Assembly: GCA_933228895.1 (NCBI GenBank)
Contig: OW121848.1
Coordinates: 134,000,615 to 134,064,614 of the forward strand
Direction of reading: 5' to 3'
Length of the DNA stretch: 64,000 bases
From: Platycnemis pennipes
Lineage: Eukaryota; Arthropoda; Insecta; Odonata; Platycnemididae
In this document: positions 37,237 through 49,400 of the stretch, in pieces
How positions within the stretch are numbered: position 1 is the stretch's first letter
Layout of the letters: each line of letters opens with the position of its first letter
The notes under the pieces: model-generated
The model's database searches: none
What the model was told of the DNA's origin: nothing
What the model saw: only the letters and a program-made list of their open reading frames with translations
Program-made: the position numbers and the translations under genes

Positions 37237-39890
37237 TTGTTTTTTATAGACCTCCAAATGTTGGGTCCTTGACTGATATTGAACAAGCCTATACAACCTT
37301 TAGTCCAAACTATAAAAGCATTGTAATTGTAGGTGACTTTAACGCTGGCCTGCTACGGGATAGCTATCATTCTTCCCTCATCAGGAATCTCATTTTTAAT
37401 TATAATCTTTATCTTGCCTCAACGCAGCCCACACATCACACAAAACATAGTCATACTCTTCTCGATCTTTGTATTGTTGATTCCCCTGAAAAAATCTCTT
37501 CATTTTCACAATCCCCTGTGCCTTTCCTCTCCGCACACGACAAAATTTCATTCTCCTATACATTCAAATCTCCTTGCCTTCCTATACCCAAAATTTTCTA
37601 CCGTGATCTTAAAAACTTCGATGCAGCCAAGTTTCAGGATGACCTGCTCACTTTTGACTGGAAAAATCTATTTAGATCCTCGTCCATTGATTCAAAATTA
37701 GAATTCTTTCATCTGAAACTCTTAGTGTATAAATTGTCATACCCCCCTGCGAACATGCACACCTAGACGACCTTCAGCTGACTAATGACATTAAGCAAAA
37801 AATGAAGGAACGCGATGTTTCACGAAGAATTTTCGCACGAAAAAAAAGCCAGACTGCTTACACTGAGTTTATCGTTTTGCGTAATCAGGTGAAGCACCTT
37901 GTTATGGAGGCCAAGAAAAAATATTATGTAACCACCTTCTCCAATTTGACAGAACCAAACGTGGTCTGGAGGGAACTTAGAAGTCTTGCACTCGTGCAGC
38001 GGCGAAACAAGCAGCCCATGCATGAATTCTCTATTAACGATCTAAACAAGCATTTCACTCCCACCTTTGCCTCTGAGGGAAATAGAATAGCAGACATATT
38101 CGGTCTCTCTAACCTTGATTCACTCGTACTCTATAACGAGAGTAATTTCTTCTTCCAACACGTAACCCCTCATAACCTACGTAAAACGTTATCTTTCTCT
38201 AAATCCAACTCAATTGGGGTCGATGGAATCTCAGTTAAATTTATCAAGGCCTCGTCAACTGTACTTCTACCTGTAATACTTGATATTTTTAATTTTTCCT
38301 TAATGTCATCTGAATTTCCGATTATATGGAAATCATCACTTATTACTCCAATTCAAAAGGTTAAAAAACCAACTGCTCCCAGTGATTATCGACCAATCTC
38401 TATTTTGTGCTCTCTTTCTAAATGCTTAGAAAGGATTGTTTTTCAGCAGGTTACGAATTATCTGAACCAAAACAACTTGAATGATCCATATCAATCTGGA
38501 TTTTGGAAAAACTTCTCTACGCAAACAGCGCTACTCAAATTAACGGATGATGTACGTCGAGGAATTGATAAACGGATGGTCACAATTTTGGTTTTATTTG
38601 ATTTTACCAATGCTTTTGGTCTCGTTAATCACGCCAAACTCCTCCACAAGTTAAAAAATCTCAATTTTTCCTGTTCCACACTTAACTGGTTTCACTCCTA
38701 TCTAAATGATCGCCAACAGGCAGTCAAGGACGAGAATGGGAATACATCGCAATGGACTACTGTCCATTGTGTGGTCCCGCAAGGGTCAGTTCTAGGTCCT
38801 CTCCTATTTTCCTTGTATATCCTTGATCTGCCCAAGTGTATTATAAATTGTAAATACCTTTTATATGCTGACGACTTACAGATTTATCATCACTGCCATC
38901 TACATGAGCTGAATGATGCAATTTCCAAAGTCAATCAGGATGTTCAAGCCATCAATTTATGGGCTGCAGACAATAACATTGTGCTTAACCTCAGAAAAAC
39001 AACGTTACTCGGTACTTAAATATTACTCGGTGCTTCAAAACTACTCAAACATGTTGACTTTAATGTTTTGCCAAAGATTACTATTGGTGATGCGGAAATA
39101 TCATATGCTAACTCCGTTAAAAATCTTGGGGTCATATTGACGCCCAATTTGTCCTGGCAAAACCATGTTCAAGCCATCAGCAATAAGATTAACATGATCC
39201 TGTTTCAACTAAAAATTCATAAAAACCTTTTACCCTCTCATACCCGCAAGCAACTGGTATCCTCGCTAATATTCCCCCATATTGATTACTGCTGCCTTGA
39301 TTATCATGACCTAACTGAACAGATTAACACCATGATTCAACGACAATTAAATATGTGTGTCAGGTTCATTTATGATCTTAAAAAAGATGATCAAATATCC
39401 CCTTATTTTTCTAAGTTAGAATGGCTTAAAGCTAAAACAAGGAGGGAATACATGCTCGCCTCCTTCTTATATAAACTTTTCAATTGTCAACAGCCTGAAT
39501 ATATCATGCATTTTTTTCAGTCTAAAAAGAAAAATCGAAATGTTGCAACTCGAATGTCACCAGATTTTTTAATTGTCCCACTACACCGTACCTCTACATT
39601 TAAAAAATCCTTTTCTGTTGTTGGGACAAGGATATGGAATAGTACTCCTGAACTAATCAAAAACTCCAAATCACTGATTGCTTTCAAAAACTTACTGCTC
39701 AATAAAATGCTATTACAGGAAAAAATTTAATTTACCAATATGCTTGTATTTTTTGTTACCATTATGTATTGCATGTATCCAATTTCACTGTGTACTCGAG
39801 CCCTGATACTAATGTATACCTTTGTATGTTCTTAGTGGACCAAGGGTCCAAGAACAATAAATGTTTCTTTATCTTTATCTTTAAAAACAA
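37237..39890 (+). mobile_element. 5'-truncated, nearly intact non-LTR retrotransposon (LINE, CR1/Jockey superclade)
   Basis: The reading starts inside the apurinic endonuclease domain (FYRPPN, then VGDFNAG and a TLLDL stretch; open from 37249 to about 37766). It shifts frame once near the C-run at 37741-37746 and continues as reverse transcriptase from about 37754 to 39730. RT landmarks are GVDGIS, PSDYRPIS, FDFTNAFG, PQGSVLGP and the catalytic YADD at about 38867-38878. The usual AFD motif reads AFG, losing an Asp normally present. One in-frame stop (TAA, 39017-39019) sits beside a short duplicated ACTCGG motif. The C-terminal region ends at 39730. The 3' end carries AATAAA and a tail of TTTATC-like repeats (about 39865-39885). 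The element is probably dead but young: two disabling changes in about 2.5 kb. Clade assignment is approximate. Confidence 0.88.
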
Positions 39891-41914
39891 TGACAAATAA
39901 ATATGAATAAGCTTATTACTTCCATACAGTGTTAGGTAACAATTTATTCAGATGTGACGTTTTAAATAATCTTTAAATCAAGCGCGTTTGAAATCATTAA
40001 GGAGTTGATGTATGCACTCGAAATTATCTCCGTATATTTAAGATACCACGTATACTGTGTTCAGTCTCTCGCTTGGACATTCCGAAACTCCTCGCACTTC
40101 CTCAGCAAGTGCTTCTTATTCAGGAACATCACATCTGGGTGAAAAGTTCCCTATATTCAATAGGTTTGAATGAGTTATGACTAAATGCCCTATCTGCAAT
40201 TGAACAGTTGCGAATATATGTCACCGATGATCTTAGCTTGTTTATGATGAATAATAGATAAAACTTTTTGCAGCTTTACACCAAGATTTTTTAACAAGCT
40301 CGCCTTAAAAATGAAGTAAAGGCGTTGGATACTTGGTAGATTTTTACTAAAAATCTTGGTGGAAAAGTACAATTACTATTTATTATTCATTCAGTAAAAT
40401 TCAACAAAATAACGCCCGAAGGAGTAGAAACAGTGGTTTAAGATAATTAGCACACAAACTATGAAAAATGGATTATTGATTTATTTCATTGAATCCATCG
40501 CTCCGAATTTCACGCTCAAATTAGCATAGATCTACAGTGAAAAAGAAGATATTCCCACCCAGCACGGACAAAAAATAGTGACGCTAATGACCTGCATCCA
40601 TTTCGGTGAATTAAATCAAGTTGGCGTCCAAACCTTTTTTTAAGCTTAAGACTGGACGGGAGACAATATTTTCCGTCGAATCAATGAAAATCCGACACGG
40701 AATCGGAAGGCTGGAGTAAGAGAAAAAAATAAAATGGGAGGTTTTTTGAGAAAGAATGTTATTCCGCGCCACGGAGCCGACGGAGGAGAGAGAAGCCCTC
40801 AGACTGCCTCAAGGCCTTAAGAAAGAAGGAGAAGAGGGCGGGGGCGAAGAACAATGGGGAGGGGGGGGGGTGGAGGCATTCCTACGTGGAGGACTAGGGG
40901 GAGGGGTAATCCTTCTGTCAGGAGCGGCAGGATGGATGACCTCCTAGGGCAGCCAATCCAAACCCTGAGCCATCAGCACCCTCTCGTCTGATCTCAGAAC
41001 CCTCGCTTCTCCTCTCGAAACCCCCCTACCACCCTCTCCTCCCTTCTCACCCATCCCAGAACTCCCCTCTCCTTTATTCGCTCCCCTCACGGCAAGATAA
41101 GCGTGAAGGTTTCCGTCCACACCCGTGAGAGCTCTCTGGAAGCAGCCAAAAGGATGCGAGAGCAAGTACGATTCAGTCCCAGGCGCGATGTGCTCATGCC
41201 CGGATGCCCTCGCACGATCACTAAGAAATTCCTTGACGGGATGAATAAAACAATACATTAGTTCTCGAATATACGGAGCTAAAGGTAGATTTTCGTGTCT
41301 AATTATCTATGGAACTTGAAATGCATAAAAATTGCCGTGAAATTTTCGAATGTTCCCCAAAACATTAATGGTCGTTACTCGAGCTTACTTGTAAGGTGGG
41401 TTGAACGCTTAAGTTGAATGATAGAAAATAAATGCTTTGCTCTTGTTTTTTGAAACTTTCGACTTATCTTTCAATTTACTGATTTTCACTTCCGCTTTCA
41501 ATAATTTTTGACTGTTCTCAAAATTGAATCACCCAGTTACTACTGAGTTTTGAGTACTGAATCGGTTTGAGCGTGATGCTGGTTTTTCTGCTCCACTCTT
41601 CCTCTCAAACCAAATAATACAATACGCGAAAACATTCTCTGCAAACACTTCTCAGCACCAAGATAACTTATTCTCACATTTTATACATCATTTTCGGTCT
41701 TCCTTAAGTACCATTTCGGGTCTCCAAATGTTGGCAATTATACTATGACAAAAGCTTCGAGGTTTTAGGCGAATGAAGTATTTGGCTGGTGCTTTGAATT
41801 CAAGTTCTTTCAACAATTCTTCAATGACAAAAAAACCAAACAGTTTTCTTCCAATTTTCCCTTTGTATCCCTTACTCTTATGACCTTTGATTTCGCCATT
41901 TACTATCACTAGTG
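39891..41914. other. No gene; a G-rich then C-rich island
   Basis: 40740-40940 is G-rich (G-run at 40859-40870) and 40975-41090 C-rich on the same strand. Neither frame there looks protein-like. Confidence 0.55.
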
Positions 41915-42040
41915 AAGTTCTGACTAGTATATTAATACTATTCCTTCTTTATGCATGATATGTAGTGCATGTTTGGTGAGAAATCACCCCCTGCCACACA
42001 CCTTTATGGTGGCTTGCAGGGTATTATGTAGATGTAGATG
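41915..42040 (+). repeat. LINE 3' UTR, hairpin and tail; severely 5'-truncated recent copy
   Basis: About 125 bp match the 3' UTR of the LINE at 31530-32500 almost base for base (from GTTCTGACTA through the hairpin to GTAGATGTAGATG). High identity implies recent insertion. Confidence 0.8.
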
Positions 42041-43375
42041 TATCAGTTGAAGTAACTGCGTTTTTTCTTCCATTAACTAATATACCCAACAGGTAATATT
42101 ATTGTATTTTATGTTTTTAATTAGTCCTCGTTCCACTCTGTTTCTTTTAAAGGCTTGCTCACATTACAAATGCCTATGTTAAATAGTGAAAATCTACGAT
42201 CTCACCGCGAACGTCTCAGCTAATACCTTTATAAATGGAAAGCTGAAAAACCTCAAAAAATGATGGTGGTATCTACGTGAAAACGTAGGCATTTAATAAT
42301 TAATCACACCCTCATACAAAAGGAATTTCGTAAGAGATCCCTCTCGCCTCTAATCCAATGCCCCGCTCGCAAATTGCCCCCTCGACCATTAATTAGACCA
42401 TGAGCACGCAGAACATAAAGGCGGTAGTTCCCTTGCCGGGAAAGATGCAGATAAATATGGAAGTTAGGGAATCCAGTTCCTGACAGAGATTAAGCCGAGG
42501 ATTCGTCTCTCTCTCCACCCTCGTCTGAGTCGAGGGAAGAGGGATGGATCACTTCGGGACGGACTCCCGGAGTGGAAATCCACCTGGCGGCGAGAGGAGG
42601 AACCAGAGCCACCCGGGCGGAGTCGTAAATGTCGAGGTGTGGGCATAAGGGGAGAGAACGGGATTGGAGGGAAAAGAATGGCGGAAAAGGGGGCGATGAG
42701 AAAGAGAAAGGAAATGTAAAGGGATATTCTCTGCTTTTGCCGGTAAAAAACGTTGCTCTTGACCAGAAAAGTTTGTCAGCCCCGGCCGATCTAAATGTTT
42801 GGTCTTCAGACTACACCAAATGCCAAGTGAATAGCTAACGTATATCATGTCTACTTACGGCGAACTTCTCCTGAAACAATGTCTAAAATCCAGCATTGGT
42901 ACATCACTGAAGTTTTGCCCTCAATGTTTTCTTGAGAAACACAATTTCACATACATTATGCAAAATAAAACAAAATATACGAAGGAAAGGCAGAAAAAAT
43001 TATTAAGAACATTTTGAGTAGATTGCCTGCTAGGCCAAAAACTAAATTCAACCAAGCTTCGACAAAATAATACCACTGTTTTGTGTCAGATACTGTCGCA
43101 GGGTAGGGGAAGCGAATGAGAGTACGTATATACAGAAACTGATACCAAGCTGTCTTTGAAATGTATACTGAAATAGTACTAACGTACCTACTCCTTCCTG
43201 CAGATCAATAGACGCCTAAAACATGCTCCCCCAATATCCTGATTATGATGACAGCACCACACAGCCCCACAAATTCCCAAAAAAACCCTTGGGGACGTTC
43301 ATAAACTGCGGCGTAAATAGACAATGACGCCCAATTTCCATAGGACTAGACGGATTGGGTCTTGGCGAGTTATTT
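42041..43375. other. No gene recognised; GC-richer block
   Basis: 42330-42720 is GC-richer with CpGs and opposite-strand frames of biased composition. Confidence 0.5.
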
Positions 43376-43446
43376 ACATCTGCATCTACATAAAACCCTG
43401 TAAGCCACCATATAAGGATGTGGCAAGGGGATTCATACCAATCATG
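43376..43446 (-). repeat. LINE 3' end (hairpin-tail family)
   Basis: ACATCTGCATCTACATAAAA then CCCTGTAAGCCACCA is the complement of the family tail and hairpin. It abuts an RTE-like fragment on the same strand. Confidence 0.65.
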
Positions 43447-43454
43447 CATTACAT

Positions 43455-43690
43455 CATCATCATCGGCCAACAATCCAAGGATTGGTTTCACGCAGCCCTC
43501 CACTCGATTCTTCTATCGGCCAACCTCTTCATATTGACGTTGCTCCTCTCTTTTACATCCTTCACAACTTACTCCATATATCTCATACGAGACCTACCTT
43601 TTCCATTCTTCCCGTTCACTTTTACTTCGACGATTTTCGTCATCAGGCCATCGTGTCGTAAGATGTGGCCTTTTCAGTTGTCACGTCTTC
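43455..43690 (-). mobile_element. RTE-like LINE RT C-terminus with GAT-repeat tail
   Basis: On the minus strand it reads HILRHDGLMTKIVEV, NGKNGKGRSRMRYME, VVKDVKERSNVNMKRLADRR and IEWRAA, then NQSLDCW and GATGATGATG. Only one stop breaks the frame, so it is fairly young. Confidence 0.8.
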
Positions 43691-43989
43691 TTCTTAAGAG
43701 TGTACCGTACTGGGTTAAAATTTTTGAGCGGCGGTGACGATTCAACTTTATAATCTATCAACATGAAACTTCGTATCAATATAGACTAATCAGTTTTTAA
43801 TCCACTGAAAATATCAATTTTTCATAATTGTTTATAACTTTTATTTTGTTATTGTGTTACAACGAAATTAACGCAAAATTTCAAAAAACAGTATTGTCAT
43901 TACGCCGGGAATGTTACCAAATATTCGTTTAAGAAAATAATAATGTCATACCTCTTATTGTTTTCGTGTCACCGAAGGTCAAACATTTA

Positions 43990-46417
43990 GTTAAACAACG
44001 ACCTTTAGGTGCTGCGCCCTGGCGGCAGAAAGAGAAACCACTACCCCAAGCGCGACGGCTGACCCCGCCTCTATCTCAGGCCACGCCCCTTTTGGTAGTC
44101 TGGTCGCTGGTGACTCATAGCAGGGTCCGATTTCAAGAGTTACTCTGAGGGTCCGATGACATTTTAGCTGTTGGCGACTGACTAGAGGAAAGCTTCTCTC
44201 GCTTGTCTTCCGTCGGGAGACGCGTGGGTTCTCACTCCCGTAAGCTCACCCTCTCGTTAGTCCAGTCGCTAGATCGAGCGGGACGCGTCACTCCCCGGTG
44301 TAACGCATAGACAGGTGATGGGACATCTGACTGCTGCAATATGCGCACGAGGATTGCACGTTTCACACCGGGCAGTAACTTACACTAAGACTTACAGTGA
44401 CTTACAGCAACTTACAGAACTTGATTCGGGCCCTTGCCTCGCTACCTGAGGATAGAACAGACGAACCATCAAGTGAGACTGCCGCGGTAGGCGGCTTGGC
44501 AAGGTAGTCTCACTCTCTGTATACGCGGCAGAATATTTTAATTAGTGTTCTATTATACTAGATGCTTTTTCACCCTTATTTTCGAATGCCTTTTCCACTT
44601 CGAAGTCTAACACTACTCGGCTTAGATTTAGCCACGAATTATTTTTCCCCGTAATCTGAATCTTTTCTGCTTCTAATAATATTTTCATATCTCATCGTTA
44701 CTGTTTTCAACCGTTTTATCTTTCTTATTTCCTGGCAACACATAACTATTTCTTATCCTCCACCATATAATAGTTTTTCCATTTCTTATCGTTGTTCCTT
44801 ACACCTCACCTCCTTTGTTTTATTTTTTCTTGACACATTCTTTCATACTTTTGCGTTCCATGATTTTTACTTGTCTTCACTCTCTTATTCTAAATATTCC
44901 TTACCATTCCATCTGAGACTCACAACATTTTTATTCAGCTAGTACCTGGTATTCCATTTGTTTTTTCTGCTCTCGTTTTTCCCAATTTTTTATCCTCCTT
45001 GATTTCCTCATCAGATCATATGTCCTTCTCTTCGTCCAAAGCTTCTTCCAACAAAACCTGGTATTATTTACTTTTTACGCCAATTAATGCCTCCAAATTG
45101 TGGATGCGGTTGACAGTTCACTCACGGAATATTTTTATCTTATCAAATGTTAAAAACCTTGGTATTGGGGCTAATGCTTTCGAGGACAAATATAATGAAA
45201 AATCCCTGTTTTCGAGAACAGAGTCTTATCATCAATGTAGCGGTTGAAGTTCTCAGCCAGTCTGATCTCACCCAACAGGAAATACAATTTTATGTCTTAA
45301 TCATATTCAAGGTTTCTTTCAACTAATAATAGATTTTAGTGACATATCTCATTTTTTCGACCTATTCCGTGCTATTCACACGTCGCGGTTTGTCTCCGAA
45401 AATGTGCCCCCTGTTCAATTTTGCGTTTTCTATTTTTATCGCTACCCTCTCGACTCTCAACGTGTTTTATCCTTCATTGCTCCTGTTGAGTAATGGGCAG
45501 CCTCCCTCAATGGGATAGATAGGCTACTAATTTTCCCCATGGCCCCCTATGTTTGCTGGAGAATAGTCTTTCGAAGACCGTTTTGCTTTTTTTCCTTTTC
45601 AGTGAAACTCTTGGCAACAGAATAGCACGCAGGTCCAGAGATATATTTAAGGTAACGGTAGTGATTTCTTTCTTTCCTTATCTTCTAGAATCTTACCCAG
45701 TTTCTTGTGTTTTTTTGGTTTCTTTGTTGTTGTGGACGTTGTTCTACAAATATTTGAATACGCTAGTTGCCATTTTTTCGTCTAGCTACCAAGGTTTAAA
45801 AAAGGTTTTACTTTATCTAGAAAGCGAAATATGAAGGTGCAAGAATTCTGTAAATAGGTGTTATACGGATGTTTTTAAGCGAGAATGAAATATAGGCGCT
45901 TATGAAATATATGCAAACCGAAATGTTGACAGCGATGAGTCTAGTGCTGACGGTGGCTGACGGCTCGGGCGTGATACTCATCACAGACCCCTGCCGAGCT
46001 CTGTGTGTGCGGTGTCATCACGACTTCGGATGTCTTCGTCCATCTTCGGAACTTTTAATGCCACCTTCGCAAGCGTGACTGGTCACTCATCCTTGGAGGA
46101 ACGTGCGTTCGACGTATGAGAGTTTTAAAACGACCATATCTATTTTTAATGGTAGATTTTCATTATAGAAAATTAAAACTGAAATTTTTACCCCTTATTG
46201 TCGCCGATAGCGGCGTGAGGTGGCAGCAGTAACCCATATTTATGACTCATAGGCGGTGACTAGGCATTTAATTCAGATGTCAGAGCAGTCTCTTATGATC
46301 ATCAGAGAAAGCATTACGCGGGTGGAACAGTGTCAGTAGGGAAGTGCAACCTACATGTACTTGGGTTGAGTGTCTTTTTTCTGCGGAATTTCATTGGTTT
46401 CTTCATTGGTGACTGGT
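43990..46417 (+). promoter_or_regulatory. Upstream region of the Mutator/YqaJ gene with two CpG-bearing GC-rich blocks
   Basis: Blocks at about 43990-44540 and 45950-46360 are clearly richer in GC and CpG than their AT-rich surroundings. Between them lies a pyrimidine-rich stretch (about 44550-45560) with no recognisable gene. The second block abuts the first coding exon. A promoter or 5' untranslated exon here is inference; I see no convincing TATA box or initiator. No inverted repeat with the region downstream of the gene was found by eye. Confidence 0.3.
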
Positions 46418-49400
46418 ATGGGTCGAAAAGGTGTCCCGCCTTCGAAAACTCGAAAGCGGAAATCTCCTAATCCTAGGAAGAAGAAGAAGTATCCCCCAAA
46501 GAGTATCGACCATGATAAACCGATCGAATCACTTCACCCGATGGTTGAGTCACCTGATGTAGGCAGTGTCGACGGCGAAGATACAGACCTTATCACTGAG
46601 ATGGGACATGATGCTTGCAGTAGCAACAACGGATACGTGTTAAGTGGAAGAAGAATCGTAGATATTACTTATTTCTTCATGCAGCTAGCCAAATTGGACA
46701 ATCACAGCACACTTGGATGTAGGTATGCAGATCTGAAAATAATTTCAGAAAAACAAGAGGGCATGCGATCTGTCTTTGCCCTGAAATGTAAAATGTGCGG
46801 GTTTGATGGTTATCTATCCACGGACAACCACAAGAAGTCAGCAGAGAAAATCGACATTAATACTGCGACAACTGCAGGGATTCTCGCCATTGGAGGTGGG
46901 CATTCTCAATTGGAGGAATTCTGTGGGAACATAAATATGCCGTGCATGAGTAGTAAGACGTACCTCAAACACGAAAGCAGGGTCGGTAAGGCATTGTTGG
47001 ACACAGCTCTTGACGAGATGAAGATAGCAGCGGCGGAAGAAGCTCAATTAGCTCGAGACATCGGAGACGTGGACGTCGATGGTGTGCCTCTCATCCCCGT
47101 AGTAGCGGACGGAAGTTGGGCTAAAAGGTCTTACCGCACGAAATACGACTCTTCATCCGGATTGGTGAGTTGATATTTCATACTTTTAGCAAAAGTAAAG
47201 TCCCCGAGGAAATAGTCTTGCCATTCTCTTCTGGAATGACTCTAGTCATCATTTCCAAAAGCTTTTACCGGTCACGATTTTGCAACACTGCATTCACCCT
47301 CTCAGTCGGCCACGAATTCGTGAAGCACGACAATTGGTTTCCCGTATATCTACTTACGTATTTTCTCCAAAATCGCAGATCGTTGAACTCTGGGGGTTAT
47401 TACGGATCACTAGTCGTCGGGCGAGAGTTCTCTTTTGGTCGATTATAGAATGATTCCTCTCTTAGCAATTACGTACCTTGAGTCGGCGGGTGGTAAGGCG
47501 ACTCGGTTCTCGGCCCGAACGATTACGGATCACCGTTTGTCGCCGCTGAACAGGGAATTGGTCCCGATCTCGCCCTTACTGTGAAGGGGTAATTCGACGA
47601 GTCGCACCCTTGATTTGCTTGGCAATAGTCAGCTGTTTTTTTACTCGCTTGGCGATAGTTCCCTGTGTTTACTTTGAAATATGCAAACCACGAATGTAAA
47701 ATTACATAGAAATTGGAATCGATTGAAATGGAGTATTCAATTGGCTGCGAGGTCTACCGTTGAACAGGGACTACTGACTAGTCTTTGGATTTACCAGGTT
47801 TATGAAAACTCGTGTATTAGTAAAATGCTCATTGTTGTTGATGCCTCAACTTAAAACTGTCACGCGGAAATAATTAACTGTTGTCTTGACTTCCGTCATC
47901 TGTAAATGTTCTATGATTGATTGCTCCTTTCATGCCTGCGGATTCAAAAGAATCATCGAGGGAATATTAGAAATATAATTCTTCCATTGTCCTCATTCTC
48001 TGTCACTTCTACTACTAGACGGATTTCAGTCGGCCGTGGCTTATGTTCTGACGTATTCACATTGTCGTCTTTTTATTTAGTCTTTCTATGTTTCCGCATC
48101 GCTAACTACAAATTAATATATTGAATTGAAATACTTGATATTGGTTAAATTGTAACTTCACCACTTCATTTCAAGGGCGAAATTCCTGAATTGTGAAAGC
48201 AGCGGACTGTGCAAAACAAAACAGCACACCACAATATGTTGTTTTCGGTATAATTAAACAAAGTGATTCATGAATATTTATATTCCTTTTTCCAGTTGTG
48301 ATACGTGCACTATTTAGTAATGTTAATTTTGGGTTCGTACTTATAACTTCATAGATGAAATTCAGCTGACGTTATGAATTAGTCATTTCCGTGAAGAATG
48401 GCGAAATTTAATAGTTTAAGATACGTATAAATGCGCATATTTTGTTTTATGTATGCACGGAATATGGTGCACATAGCGTATGCATAATAAAACGTGATAG
48501 TAATACTCCACACTAATTTATTGATCATTGACCCGGGTTTAGGCAACCTTGAAAATAGCACTGAGCTGCCGAAACCCGGGTCGATGATCAATAAATTTGT
48601 GTGGAGTATTACTATTATGTTTTATTATGCATATTAAAAAATTCCAAAAGGTTACGTTTGCAATGACTTCTTATATTTGTAAATAGCGTAATTGTAAGTA
48701 GGTAATAAAAATTGCGAAAGCCAACACTTATCACAAAAGATTTAAATTTCTAGTTACGGGATAAAAAGGACTAGGTATTACTAATAACAAACTTTTGAAT
48801 GGAAAACTGTGATGATTTATAATGTAATATGCCCGCAAAAAATTAGAGACACTACTTTCTCAATGGCCATTTCATCTTGCCTCTCAAAGAATTGCCACAG
48901 CAAACAAGCTGGATTACTTATGGCATGCGAATGCAGTGTTGACAGATCATATCAGTACAATAAGTTGGAGCGCTAATTTTCGCTGTCTGGAAGTGGTATG
49001 GATTAATTACTCCGTGACGGTACTAGAAATCATTCTGATATTATATCACTATCATTTTCATGTTAGCGGTAGTCAAATGGTGAATTAAATTTGCATATTG
49101 TATTGCAGGCAGCCATCATTGGATACCGTACCAGAAAGGTGCTATTCGTAGGGGTCAAAAATAAATACTGTATGGTATGCCGAAGAGCAGAAATATCCCT
49201 CACAGAAGCAAGTGAGCACGTGTGCTTCAAAAATTGGGAATGCACAGCCTCTTCCACAAGTATGGAGTCGGCTATAGTTTTAGAGGGGTTTAGAGCTAGC
49301 GAACAGATGTATGGAATCCGATACAATAAGCTGATTGCTGATGGTGACAGCAGCGTATATGCCACGTTGGTTCAATCTCGGCCCTATAAAAATACTCCGA

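Noticed and set aside
40756..41258. Gly/Glu-rich plus frame and Arg/Gly-rich minus frame
   Set aside because: G-rich and C-rich tracts; no motif, no start context, no homologous family recognised.
45553..45834. 93-codon hydrophobic frame upstream of the fusion gene
   Set aside because: It looks membrane-like only because the region is pyrimidine-rich; it lacks start context and any family similarity.
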